Origin: Pseudooceanicola nanhaiensis
GTDB lineage: Bacteria > Pseudomonadota > Alphaproteobacteria > Rhodobacterales > Rhodobacteraceae
DNA: 64,000 nt
Direction: 5' to 3'
Assembly: GCF_020171315.1 (NCBI RefSeq)
Contig: NZ_JAIUZP010000004.1
Location: forward strand, 62,001 to 126,000
The translations under genes and the position numbers were made by a program. Below are positions 34,384 through 42,596 of this stretch, piece by piece (position 1 is the stretch's first letter; the number at the start of each line of letters is the position of its first letter). Below the pieces are notes generated by a model. It saw only the letters and a program-made list of their open reading frames with translations, was not told where the DNA came from and ran no database searches.

Positions 34384-36693
34384 ATGACCACCACCCGACG
34401 CATTCCGCATTGCAGCCACTGGGGCGCCTATACCCTGCTGGTGGAGGGCGACCAGATCACCGGGGTCGAGCCCTTCGCCGCCGATCCCGCGCCCTCGCCG
34501 ATCATCCATTCCGTGCCGGAATGGGCGAAGGAAGAGCGTCGGGTGCTGCGTCCCATGGTGCGCGAGGGCTGGCTGGAGAAGCGTCTGGACAGCAACCGCC
34601 GCGGGCGCGGGTCGGAAAAGATGATCCCGGTCAGCTGGGACATCGCCCTGTCGCTGGTGGCGGATGAAATCACCCGCGTGTCTCGGGATCATGGCAATGC
34701 CTCGATCTTCGCGGGCTCCTACGGCTGGACCAGCTGCGGGCGCTTCCACCATGCCTCGACCCTGCTCAAGCGGGTGCTGAACCTCGTGGGCGGCTACACC
34801 GGCCACCGCGACACCTATTCCATCGCCGCAGGGCCGGTGATCCTGCGCCACACGCTGGGCGACGATCAGGCCTGCGGCGGCGGGGCCAACACGCTGGATT
34901 CCATCGCCGAAAACACCGAGACCCTGCTGGTCTTCGGCGCGCTTTCGCCCCGCACCGCGCAGAGTGAGGCGGGCGGCATCGGCACCCACCAGCTGGAGAC
35001 ATTCCTCGCCCGGATGCAGGAGCGCGGCGTCAAGGTGACCCTCGTCTCGCCGCTGAAGGACGACCTGCCCGAGTGGATGGAGGCCGAGTGGTGGCCGATC
35101 CGCCCGAACACCGATGCGGCGCTTATGCTGGGCATGGCCGGCGAGATCGTGAAGACCGGCCGCGCCGATACCGATTTCCTCGACCGCTACACCAGCGGGT
35201 CGGAGGAGCTGCTGGCCTATCTCGACGGCCGCGCCGACGGCGTGGTGAAGGATGCCGACTGGGCCGCACGCATCACCGGGCTGAAGGCCCCGGCGATCCG
35301 CGCGCAAGTTGAGGCGATGCTGACCTCCCGTTCGATGATCACCGTCAGCTGGGCGCTGCAACGGGCGCACCACGGCGAACAGCCGTTCTGGGCCGCCCTC
35401 GCGCTTGCCTGCGTCATCGGCCAGCTGGGCCTGCCCGGCGGCGGCGTGGGCTATGGCTACGGCTCTCTCGGCGGTGTCGGCTCTCCCATCGCGCGTGGCA
35501 AGTCGCCCGCGATGAGCAAGGGCCGCGACGTGATCGACAGCTTCATCCCCGTGGCGCGGATCACCGACCTGCTGCTGAACCCGGGGGCGGAATTCACCTA
35601 CGAAGGCGAGACCCGCACCTACCCCGACACCCGCCTCGTCTACTGGGCGGGCGGCAACCCGTTCCACCATCACCAGGACCTCAACCGCCTGGCCGAGGCC
35701 TGGACCCGGCCCGAGACGATCATCGTGCAGGAGCCGATGATGACCCCCACCGCGCGGCGCGCCGACATCCTGCTGCCGGCCTCCACCTCGCTGGAGCGCA
35801 ACGACATCGCGGGGGCGCGGCGGTCGGACTACGTGCTGGCCATGGGTCAGGCGATCCCGCCCGTGGGCGAGGCCCTGTCGGACTACGAGATCTTCTCGCG
35901 CCTTGCCGCCCTGCTGGGGGTCGAGGAGGCCTTTACCGAGGGCCGGGACGAGATGGGCTGGATCCGCCACCTCTATGACCAGACCCGGGCCGACGCGGCA
36001 GAGCGGCTGGGGTTCGAGATGCCCGATTTCGACAGCTTCTGGGCTGAGGGCCACACCCCCGCCCCGGTCGAGCGGCATCACACCTACCTCAAGGCATTCC
36101 GCGCCGATCCCGAAGCCGCACCGCTGGCGACCGAAAGCGGCAAGATCGTCCTCGGCAGCCGCAAGCTCGCCGCGCTCGATTACGACGACTGCTGGTCCCA
36201 TGCCGCATGGATCGAGCCGGTCGAATGGCTGGGCAATGACACCAGCGGCGAGGCGCTGCACCTGATCTCGCACCAGCCCAAGGGGCGGCTGCATTCGCAG
36301 CTGGAGACCGGGGCGGCGAGCCTTGCCGAGAAACGCCATGGCCGCGAACAGCTGCGCCTGCACCCCGAGGATGCGGCGGCGCGCGGCATCAGCGACGGCC
36401 AGACCGTGCGGGTCTGGAACGACCGGGGCGAGTGCCTCGCCACCGCCACGCTGACGACCGATCAGCGCGCGGGCGTGGCCGTCCTGCCCACCGGCGCGTG
36501 GTTCACCCCGCAGGCGCAGGGGCCGGAGCTGGCGGGCAATGCCAACGTGCTGACCGTCGATGTCGGCTCTTCCAAGTTCGGACAGGGCTGTTCGGCCCAT
36601 ACCTGCCTGATCCGCGTGGCGCCCTACCAGGGCCCCGCCGGTGACGCGATCGAGACCTACCAGGCGGAGCTTCTGGCTGCTGCCGAAACCTGA
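34384..36693 (+). CDS. Molybdopterin-dependent oxidoreductase (DMSO/TMAO/biotin sulfoxide reductase-like)
   Basis: A 769-residue enzyme of the DMSO reductase family. There is no N-terminal CXXC cluster motif and no Tat signal, as in cytoplasmic BisC-type enzymes. The Mo-ligand region reads SYGWTSCGRFH: Ser117, the expected ligand position in this subgroup, is followed by Cys118, which is unusual. Downstream motifs (QEPMMTPTARRADILLPASTSLERNDIAG; NDRGECLATATLTTDQRAGVAVLPTGAWF) are the usual cofactor-binding regions. It may reduce an S- or N-oxide or act on a pathway hydroxyl. It lies 11 bp after the TPP enzyme gene. Confidence 0.9.
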   Translation: MTTTRRIPHCSHWGAYTLLVEGDQITGVEPFAADPAPSPIIHSVPEWAKEERRVLRPMVREGWLEKRLDSNRRGRGSEKMIPVSWDIALSLVADEITRVSRDHGNASIFAGSYGWTSCGRFHHASTLLKRVLNLVGGYTGHRDTYSIAAGPVILRHTLGDDQACGGGANTLDSIAENTETLLVFGALSPRTAQSEAGGIGTHQLETFLARMQERGVKVTLVSPLKDDLPEWMEAEWWPIRPNTDAALMLGMAGEIVKTGRADTDFLDRYTSGSEELLAYLDGRADGVVKDADWAARITGLKAPAIRAQVEAMLTSRSMITVSWALQRAHHGEQPFWAALALACVIGQLGLPGGGVGYGYGSLGGVGSPIARGKSPAMSKGRDVIDSFIPVARITDLLLNPGAEFTYEGETRTYPDTRLVYWAGGNPFHHHQDLNRLAEAWTRPETIIVQEPMMTPTARRADILLPASTSLERNDIAGARRSDYVLAMGQAIPPVGEALSDYEIFSRLAALLGVEEAFTEGRDEMGWIRHLYDQTRADAAERLGFEMPDFDSFWAEGHTPAPVERHHTYLKAFRADPEAAPLATESGKIVLGSRKLAALDYDDCWSHAAWIEPVEWLGNDTSGEALHLISHQPKGRLHSQLETGAASLAEKRHGREQLRLHPEDAAARGISDGQTVRVWNDRGECLATATLTTDQRAGVAVLPTGAWFTPQAQGPELAGNANVLTVDVGSSKFGQGCSAHTCLIRVAPYQGPAGDAIETYQAELLAAAET

Positions 36694-36705
36694 GAAAGGA
36701 CCAAG

Positions 36706-37275
36706 ATGACCGAGACCCCGATCAGCCGCTTCCCGGTGCCGGAGATCGCCGACCTGCCGGAGGACATCCGCGAGAAAGTCCTCGCCGTGCAGGAGAAATC
36801 CGGCTTCGTGCCCAATGTCTTCCTGACGCTGGCACACCGCCCCGACGAATGCCGGGCCTTCTTTGCCTATCACGATGCGCTGATGGACAAGAAGGAGGGT
36901 CTCACCAAGGCCGAGCGCGAGATGATCGTGGTCGCCACCTCGAACCTGAACCAGTGCCAGTATTGCGTCGTAGCCCACGGCGCGATCCTGCGCATCCGCG
37001 CCAAGGATCCGCTGATCGCCGACCAGGTGGCGATCAACTACCGCAAGGCGGCGATCACCGACCGCCAGAAGGCCATGATCGACTTTGCCATGAAGGTCTG
37101 TGAACGGGCCTACGAGGTGGGGGACGAGGATATCGCCACGCTGCACGGCCACGGGTTCACGGATGAGGATATCTGGGACATCGGGGCGATCACCGCCTTC
37201 TTCGGCATGTCGAACCGGCTGGCGAACCTGACCAGCATGAAACCGAACCCCGAATTCTACAGCATGGGACGTTGA
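36706..37275 (+). CDS. Peroxidase-related / carboxymuconolactone decarboxylase-like (AhpD fold) protein
   Basis: A 189-residue helical protein of the CMD/AhpD superfamily, uncharacterised peroxidase-related branch. The redox motif CQYCVVAHG (C84, C87, H91) is intact, so a thiol-dependent peroxidase or disulfide role is possible. Start MTETPISRFPVPE with AGAAAGGACCAAG upstream. It lies between the molybdoenzyme and a rhodanese gene, with 12-bp and 3-bp gaps, a set that hints at sulfur or peroxide handling tied to the molybdoenzyme. Confidence 0.88.
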   Translation: MTETPISRFPVPEIADLPEDIREKVLAVQEKSGFVPNVFLTLAHRPDECRAFFAYHDALMDKKEGLTKAEREMIVVATSNLNQCQYCVVAHGAILRIRAKDPLIADQVAINYRKAAITDRQKAMIDFAMKVCERAYEVGDEDIATLHGHGFTDEDIWDIGAITAFFGMSNRLANLTSMKPNPEFYSMGR

Positions 37276-37278
37276 ACG

Positions 37279-37674
37279 ATGGCAAAAGGCTATAAGCAGA
37301 TGCTCGACGAGGCCGACGCGATGGTGACCTCGGTCACCGCGGAGGAGATGGCAGGCAAGCTGGAGGACGCGGGCATCGTGCTGGTCGACATCCGCGATCC
37401 GCGCGAGCTGGAGCGGGACGGCATGATCCCGGGCGCAAAACACGCGCCCCGTGGTATGCTGGAGTTCTGGATCGACCCGGAAAGCCCCTACCACAAGGAG
37501 TGGTTCGCGGAGGGCAAGACCTATGTCTTCTACTGCGCCTCCGGCTGGCGGTCGCTGCTGGCGGCCCGGGTCGGGCAGGAGATGGGGCTGGACGCGCAGA
37601 GCCTGCGCGGCGGCTTCGGTGGCTGGAAGAAGGACGGCCACCCCACCGCCGAGAAGGAAAAGCGCAGCGCCTGA
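37279..37674 (+). CDS. Rhodanese-like sulfurtransferase
   Basis: A 131-residue single rhodanese domain. Conserved parts are VLVDIRDPRELERDGMIPGAKHAPRGML and the active-site loop CASGWRS (Cys86) followed by LRGGFGGWK. It probably carries sulfur on Cys86; in operons with molybdoenzymes rhodaneses may supply or repair sulfur ligands, but a direct catabolic role is equally possible. It starts 3 bp after the AhpD-like gene. Confidence 0.9.
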   Translation: MAKGYKQMLDEADAMVTSVTAEEMAGKLEDAGIVLVDIRDPRELERDGMIPGAKHAPRGMLEFWIDPESPYHKEWFAEGKTYVFYCASGWRSLLAARVGQEMGLDAQSLRGGFGGWKKDGHPTAEKEKRSA

Positions 37675-37816
37675 GGGGCCTGCGGCCGGTGGCGCGGCTG
37701 GCAGAGCCGCCCCGCGCCCCGGCGCTGAACGACGATTACGCCCCCGCCGCCCGTGCGGGGGTCGGCATGTGGCCCCCGGGCCATGAGGAGGCCGGGCCCG
37801 CCCGGTGGAGGAACCG

Positions 37817-39478
37817 ATGACCAAATACGACGAGGGGCTCGCCCCCTGCCCGGCCAACCATCAGCCGATGACGCCGATCTCCTATCTTGAGCGGGCGGCT
37901 CTGACCTATCCCGACCACCTCGCCGTGGTCCATGGCGGCCAGCGGACCTCCTACGCGCAGCTCTGGGAGAACTGCCGCCGCCTCGCCTCGGCGCTGGTGC
38001 AGCAGGGGATCGGGCGCGGCGATACGGTCTCGGTCCTGCTCTCCAACACGCCGCCCATGGTGGAGGCGCATTACGGCGTCGCCATGGCCGAGGGCGCGGT
38101 GCTGCATTCGCTGAACTACCGGCTCGACGCGCCCGCCATCGCCTTCCAGCTGGAACACGCCGAGGCCAAGGTGCTAATCGTGGACCGGGAGTTTTCGGCC
38201 CTTGCCGCCGAGGCGGTCGCGGGCCTCGCCAATCCGCCGCTGATCATCGACTACGACGATCCCGAATATCCCGAGGATGCCCCCTATCCCAAGGGCCCGG
38301 CCATCGGGACGTGGGACTATGCCGAGTTCCTCGCCTCGGGCGATCCCGCCTATGTCGCCCCGCCGCCCGAGGATGAATGGGAGGCGATCTCGCTCAACTA
38401 CACCTCGGGCACCACGGGCAACCCCAAGGGCGTCGTTCTGCACCACCGGGGTGCGGCGCTGATGGCGCTGAACAAGGTGATCCACGGCGAGATGGGCAAG
38501 CATCCGGTCTACCTCTGGACGCTGCCGCTCTTCCACTGCAACGGCTGGAGCTTCTCCTGGACCGTGGCGGTGCAGGCGGGCACCCATGTCTGCCTCCGCT
38601 GGGTGCGGGCCAAGCCGATCTACGACCTGATCGCCGAACATGGCGTGACCCACCTCTGCGGCGCGCCCATCGTCATGTCGACGCTGCTCAACGCTGATGA
38701 CGCCGACAAGCGCAGCTTCCCGCAGGAGGCGATCTTCATCACCGCCGCCGCCCCCCCGCCCGAGGCGGTGCTGGCCGCCATGAAGGACGCGGGCTTCCGG
38801 GTGCTGCACCTCTACGGCCTGACCGAGACCTACGGCCCCGCCGTGGTGAACGAATGGAACCGCGACTGGGATGCCCTGCCCCTGCCCGACCAGGCCGCCC
38901 ACAAGGCCCGTCAGGGCGTACGCTACCTGTCGCTCTCCGAAGCCGCCGTGCTGGACCCCGAGACGATGCAGCCCGTCCCCGCCGACGGCGAGACGCTGGG
39001 CGAGGTCATGCTGCGCGGCAACGTGATCATGAAGGGCTACCTCAAGAACGCCAAGGCGACCGAGGAGGCCTTTGCCAGGGGCTGGTTCCACACCGGCGAC
39101 CTCGGCGTGATGCATGCGGACGGCTACATCCAGCTGAAGGACCGGTCCAAGGACATCATCATCTCGGGCGGTGAGAACATCTCCTCCATCGAGGTGGAGG
39201 AGGCGCTTTTCCGGCATCCCGACGTGTCACTCTGTGCCGTGGTGGCGATGCCGGACGAGAAGTGGGGCGAACGGCCCGCGGCCTTCGTGGAGCTGCGCCC
39301 GGGGCGCGTGCTGAGCGAGGCCGAGCTGATCGCCCATTGCCGCGGGTCGCTGGCGCATTTCAAATGCCCCGCGCGGGTGGTCTTCGACGAGCTACCCAAG
39401 ACCTCGACCGGCAAGATCCAGAAGTTCGTGCTGCGCGAACGGGCCAAGGCCATGGCCGCGGGCGTGGCGGCGGAGTGA
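37817..39478 (+). CDS. AMP-dependent acyl-CoA synthetase
   Basis: A 553-residue adenylate-forming ligase. P-loop-like motif NYTSGTTGNPKGVVLHHRGA, LYGLTETYGP, WFHTGDLG, DRSKDIIISGGENISSIEVE and the C-terminal catalytic Lys in KTSTGKIQKF are all present. The start at 37817 follows GGTGGAGGAACCG; an in-frame ATG at 37805 lies within that signal. It resembles medium-chain/aryl acid ligases. A 142-bp gap separates it from the rhodanese gene, so it may have its own promoter. It would make the acyl-CoA fed to the CoA-transferases upstream. Confidence 0.92.
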   Translation: MTKYDEGLAPCPANHQPMTPISYLERAALTYPDHLAVVHGGQRTSYAQLWENCRRLASALVQQGIGRGDTVSVLLSNTPPMVEAHYGVAMAEGAVLHSLNYRLDAPAIAFQLEHAEAKVLIVDREFSALAAEAVAGLANPPLIIDYDDPEYPEDAPYPKGPAIGTWDYAEFLASGDPAYVAPPPEDEWEAISLNYTSGTTGNPKGVVLHHRGAALMALNKVIHGEMGKHPVYLWTLPLFHCNGWSFSWTVAVQAGTHVCLRWVRAKPIYDLIAEHGVTHLCGAPIVMSTLLNADDADKRSFPQEAIFITAAAPPPEAVLAAMKDAGFRVLHLYGLTETYGPAVVNEWNRDWDALPLPDQAAHKARQGVRYLSLSEAAVLDPETMQPVPADGETLGEVMLRGNVIMKGYLKNAKATEEAFARGWFHTGDLGVMHADGYIQLKDRSKDIIISGGENISSIEVEEALFRHPDVSLCAVVAMPDEKWGERPAAFVELRPGRVLSEAELIAHCRGSLAHFKCPARVVFDELPKTSTGKIQKFVLRERAKAMAAGVAAE

Positions 39479-39485
39479 CGGGTGC

Positions 39486-39506
39486 GGCGGCCGGCCTCCG
39501 GCCGCC
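39486..39506 (+). terminator. Hairpin after the acyl-CoA synthetase gene
   Basis: Perfect 9-bp stem GGCGGCCGG (39486-39494) / CCGGCCGCC (39498-39506) with a CCT loop, 8 bp past the stop. No T-tract follows. Confidence 0.4.
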
Positions 39507-39554
39507 TCTGCCCCGCGCGGGCGCTCACCGTCTGGTGCGCGCGTGAGGCCCTGC

Positions 39555-39599
39555 CCGTTTTCTTCGAAGAAAACGGACCGGAAAATTCGAATTTTCCGG
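39555..39599. repeat. Two adjacent perfect 22-bp palindromes
   Basis: Palindrome 1 at 39555-39576 (CCGTTTTCTTC and its complement) and palindrome 2 at 39578-39599 (CCGGAAAATTC and its complement), one base apart, both centred on TTCGAA and ending in CCG/CGG. They lie between the convergent acyl-CoA synthetase and DksA-like genes. They may act as a two-way terminator or protein-binding site; the AT-rich cores stand out in the GC-rich surroundings. Confidence 0.8.
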
Positions 39600-39694
39600 G
39601 TCATGCCGGAGAGGCTGCATGCCGTCCTTGCGGATGAAGTGCCCTGAGCGGGCACCGAGCCCCCGCGCCGGGCCCAAGCCCGGCCCCGCCCGCG

Positions 39695-39964
39695 TCACTT
39701 CAACTGGCTGTCCTTCGATCCGCGCCGGTTGATCCCGCCGCGCTGGACCATGCGGCCGTCGCGCTCGTTCTGGCAGTCGATGCAGAGCTTCACCCCCGGG
39801 ATCGCCACACGGCGTTTCTCGGGGATCTCCTCCTCGCATTCGGCGCAATGGGTCAGGCTCTCGCCCATGGGGCCGCGGCGGGATTGCATCCGCTTCAGCT
39901 CGTCGCTGATCGAGGCTTCGATCTGTTCGCTCACCGCGCCGTCGCGCGCCCATCCACCGGCCAT
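39695..39964 (-). CDS. TraR/DksA-type zinc finger protein
   Basis: An 89-residue small DksA/TraR C4-type protein. The zinc finger CAEC-x17-CIDC (C40, C43, C61, C64) is intact; the N-terminal coiled coil of full DksA is missing, as in YbiI/TraR-like short members. These bind RNA polymerase secondary channel or act as small zinc proteins. CAGGAGGATGCC precedes the ATG at 39964. It stands alone, convergent with the acyl-CoA synthetase gene, and 85 bp upstream of the amidase stop. Confidence 0.88.
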   Translation of the reverse strand: MAGGWARDGAVSEQIEASISDELKRMQSRRGPMGESLTHCAECEEEIPEKRRVAIPGVKLCIDCQNERDGRMVQRGGINRRGSKDSQLK

Positions 39965-40049
39965 GGCATCCTCCTGTCCAGGGCCTCAAGATAGGCACGC
40001 GCCGGGCCGAGGTCAAAGCGGCGCAGCGACACCTGCGCGCCCGAAGGCG

Positions 40050-41363
40050 TCAGAAGGCCGCCAGAACCCCGCCCGCCACGGCAAAGAGCGCGGCATCACC
40101 ATCGCGGCGGCCCACCAGTTGCAGCCCCAGCGGCAGGCCCGCGTCCGCCAGCAGCGGCAGGCTCAGCGCCGGGGCGCCAAGCAGCGAGGCAGGCACGTTC
40201 ATGGAGGGATCGCCGGTCCAGCCCAGACCGACGGGCGCCGCCCCCGTGGCCCCCAGCGTGATCAGCGCGTCATAGCCCTGCATCAGCACGTCATGCTCGG
40301 CCCGGATCGCGGCGCGTTGCGCGATGTCGGCGGCATAGGTCTGCTGGCAGGCGGGCGCGGTGAACTGGACCCGCTCCAGCACGGTGGGGCTCATCTCTGC
40401 CTCGTGGCGGCTGGCGTGATCCGCGGCGGGCCATGCGCCTTCGCGCGAGTTGATGCGCTTGCTCAGCGGCAGGGCCACCGCGACGCTGTCGCGGAAGGCG
40501 CTCAGGGCCGCGTCCTCCTGCACCACCTCCCAGCCGGCGGCGGTCAGGCGCTCCAGTGCCGCCTCGAACGCGGCGCGGGCCTCGGGGCCGACCTTGTCCC
40601 AGCCCTCGGGCTTCAGCACGCCGAGCCGCCCCTTGGGCGCGGCCTCGGGCAGCGCCTCGGGGCCGGTCACGCCGACATAGCCCGGATCGCCGCCCGCGCG
40701 GGAGGAGATCGCCCGCGCCGTCAGCCAGCACTGATCCAGCGTGGTGCCGAAGACGCCCATGCAGCTCTGGCTGAAGTGGTCATAGGTGCCCTGCCGGTTC
40801 AGCCCGCCGACCGAGGGCTTGTAGCCGATGATCCCGCAGTAGCTGGCCGGCCGCAGGGTCGAGCCCACCACCTGCGAGCCAAGCGCCACCTCGGCAAAGC
40901 CCGCGGCCACCGCCGCGGCCGACCCGGAGGAGGAACCGCCGGGCGTGCGCGTCACGTCATGGGGGTTCACCGTCTGGTGGAAGGGTTCGGTGGCGGCGAA
41001 TTCGGTGGTCGTGACCTTGCCGAGGATCACCGCCCCCGCCATCCGCAGCGCCATGACCGCCGCCGCGTCGCGCCCGGTCTCGCGGCCGTGGTAGAAGCGC
41101 GTGCCCTCATCCGTGGGCATGTCGGCGGTCTCGATGATGTCCTTGAGCACGACGATCAGCCCGTCCACCGGCGACAGCGGCGTGCCCGCCTGCCAGCGGC
41201 GCGTGGCGGCCTCGGCGGCGGCGCGGGCGCTGTCGCGGGCGATGGCGGTGAAGGCCTGCACCCGGCCCTCGTCGGCATCGATGGCGGCGAAACAGGCCTC
41301 CAGCCGGTCCAGCGGGGACACCGCGGTGAGGGGAAGCGCGGAAGGCAGGGCGGCGGAAGTCAT
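40050..41363 (-). CDS. Amidase (amidase signature family)
   Basis: A 437-residue amidase signature enzyme with the Ser-cisSer-Lys triad: Lys74 in VVLKDI, the cis-Ser within TPGGSSSGSAAA (residues 141-150) and nucleophile Ser168 in VVGSTLRPAS. It hydrolyses an amide to acid and ammonia. The start at 41363 follows AAAGGACCCTCCG; a longer frame to 41528 lacks a ribosome-binding site. It is the last of three minus-strand genes (FCD regulator, AcuI-type reductase, amidase) but separated from the reductase by 199 bp and a hairpin. Substrate unknown. Confidence 0.9.
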   Translation of the reverse strand: MTSAALPSALPLTAVSPLDRLEACFAAIDADEGRVQAFTAIARDSARAAAEAATRRWQAGTPLSPVDGLIVVLKDIIETADMPTDEGTRFYHGRETGRDAAAVMALRMAGAVILGKVTTTEFAATEPFHQTVNPHDVTRTPGGSSSGSAAAVAAGFAEVALGSQVVGSTLRPASYCGIIGYKPSVGGLNRQGTYDHFSQSCMGVFGTTLDQCWLTARAISSRAGGDPGYVGVTGPEALPEAAPKGRLGVLKPEGWDKVGPEARAAFEAALERLTAAGWEVVQEDAALSAFRDSVAVALPLSKRINSREGAWPAADHASRHEAEMSPTVLERVQFTAPACQQTYAADIAQRAAIRAEHDVLMQGYDALITLGATGAAPVGLGWTGDPSMNVPASLLGAPALSLPLLADAGLPLGLQLVGRRDGDAALFAVAGGVLAAF

Positions 41364-41484
41364 CGGAGGGTCCTTTCGGTCGTGGTGCGCGGGGGGTGTA
41401 GGTCGCCATATGTCAGCCCGGGCCCCCGCCCGATTTCTTCGCCATCCCCCCGCGCCCCGCAAGAGGGGCCGCGCGAAAGCGGCA

Positions 41485-41508
41485 GGCCCGCCCCCTGCGG
41501 GACGGGCC
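41485..41508 (-). terminator. Hairpin between the acuI-like and amidase genes
   Basis: Stem GGCCCG...CGGGCC with further pairing inside (41485-41508), 55 bp past the stop of the acuI-like gene. No strong T-tract, so only a possible terminator. Confidence 0.4.
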
Positions 41509-41562
41509 TTGTCTTGTACTGCGTACAATTATGAGGCAGTTCGCCCGCCCGTATGGCAGCGC

Positions 41563-42558
41563 TTACGTGGTGACGTCCACCACCACCCGGCCGCGGATCT
41601 TGCCCGCGACGATGTCGGCGGCCAGCTGCGGCAGGTTCGACATCGGCTCCACATGGGCGATCTCGGCCAGCTTGGCAGTGTCGAGGTACTCTGCCAGCAG
41701 CGCCCAGGCCCGGTCCCGCTTGGCCTGCGGGGCCATCACGCTGTCGATCCCCAAAAGCGCCACGCCGCGCAGGATGTGCGGCGCGACCGACCCCGGCAGG
41801 TCCATGCCGCCTGCGAGGCCACAGGCCGCCACGGCCCCGCCATAGCAGGTCTGCGCCAGCACGTTCGCCAGCGTGGTGGAGCCGACGGAATCCACCGCCC
41901 CCGCCCAGCGTTCCTTCTGCAGCACCCCGCCCGGTTCGGCCAACTCGGCGCGGGCGACAAAGCCGCTGGCACCAAGGCCTGCGAGGTAATCATGGGTCTC
42001 GGGCCGCCCGGTGGCCGCCGTGACGGTATAGCCCTTGGCCGAGAGCAGGCTGATCGCGGTGGAGCCGACGCCGCCGGCCGCCCCGGTCACCAGCACCTCG
42101 CCGCCGCCGGGCTGGATCGCGCCCCAGTGCTCCAGCGCATCGACGCAGAGCGCGGCGGTATAGCCCGCGGTGCCGATCGCCATAGCCTGTTCCATGCTGA
42201 AGGCCTCGGGCAGACGGGTCAGCCATTCGGGCTTGAGCCGCTGGTAACGGCTGTAGCCGCCCCATTCCGTCTCGGACAGGCCCCAGCCGTTCACCACGAC
42301 CTTGTCGCCCGCCTTCCACGCCGGAGAGGCGCTTTCCACCACGGTCCCGGCAAGGTCGATCCCCGCCACCATGGGGCGGCGGCGCGCGATGCGGCCCTTG
42401 CCGCTGACCGCGAGCCCGTCCTTGTAGTTGACGGTGGAATAGGCGATCTCGACCAGCACCTCGTGCTCGGGCAGATCGGCCAGCGTGATGTCGGAAAAGC
42501 CCGCCTTGGGCTTGCCCTCGACATCGGTGATCATCATGGCGCGAAAGGTTTCGCTCAT
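41563..42558 (-). CDS. acuI: Acryloyl-CoA reductase-like MDR oxidoreductase (AcuI/YhdH family)
   Basis: A 331-residue NADPH-dependent medium-chain reductase. It has the YhdH/AcuI pattern: FRAMMITDVEGKPKAGFSDITLADLPEHEVLVEIAYSTVNYKDGLA, the GIDLAGTV loop, and LVTGAAGGVGSTAISLLSAKGYTV for cofactor binding. In Rhodobacter and relatives AcuI reduces toxic acryloyl-CoA to propionyl-CoA, including from DMSP breakdown. No DMSP lyase or demethylase gene is seen nearby, so here it may serve another acryloyl-CoA source or general detoxification. CGGGAGGAGAACGGAA precedes the ATG at 42558; the FCD-type regulator lies 38 bp upstream. Confidence 0.88.
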   Translation of the reverse strand: MSETFRAMMITDVEGKPKAGFSDITLADLPEHEVLVEIAYSTVNYKDGLAVSGKGRIARRRPMVAGIDLAGTVVESASPAWKAGDKVVVNGWGLSETEWGGYSRYQRLKPEWLTRLPEAFSMEQAMAIGTAGYTAALCVDALEHWGAIQPGGGEVLVTGAAGGVGSTAISLLSAKGYTVTAATGRPETHDYLAGLGASGFVARAELAEPGGVLQKERWAGAVDSVGSTTLANVLAQTCYGGAVAACGLAGGMDLPGSVAPHILRGVALLGIDSVMAPQAKRDRAWALLAEYLDTAKLAEIAHVEPMSNLPQLAADIVAGKIRGRVVVDVTT

Positions 42559-42596
42559 TTCCGTTCTCCTCCCGGAATAGATCTCTTGGTGGTGTG

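Noticed and set aside
34150-37857. 1235-residue open frame on the minus strand
   Set aside because: It is antisense to the TPP enzyme, molybdoenzyme, AhpD-like and rhodanese genes, has Arg/Gly/His-rich shadow composition and no recognisable motif.
41563-42558. DMSP degradation cluster around acuI
   Set aside because: No dmdA, dddL/P/Q/W/D or acuN/K-like gene was seen nearby; the CaiB protein at 28354 is single-domain and far away.
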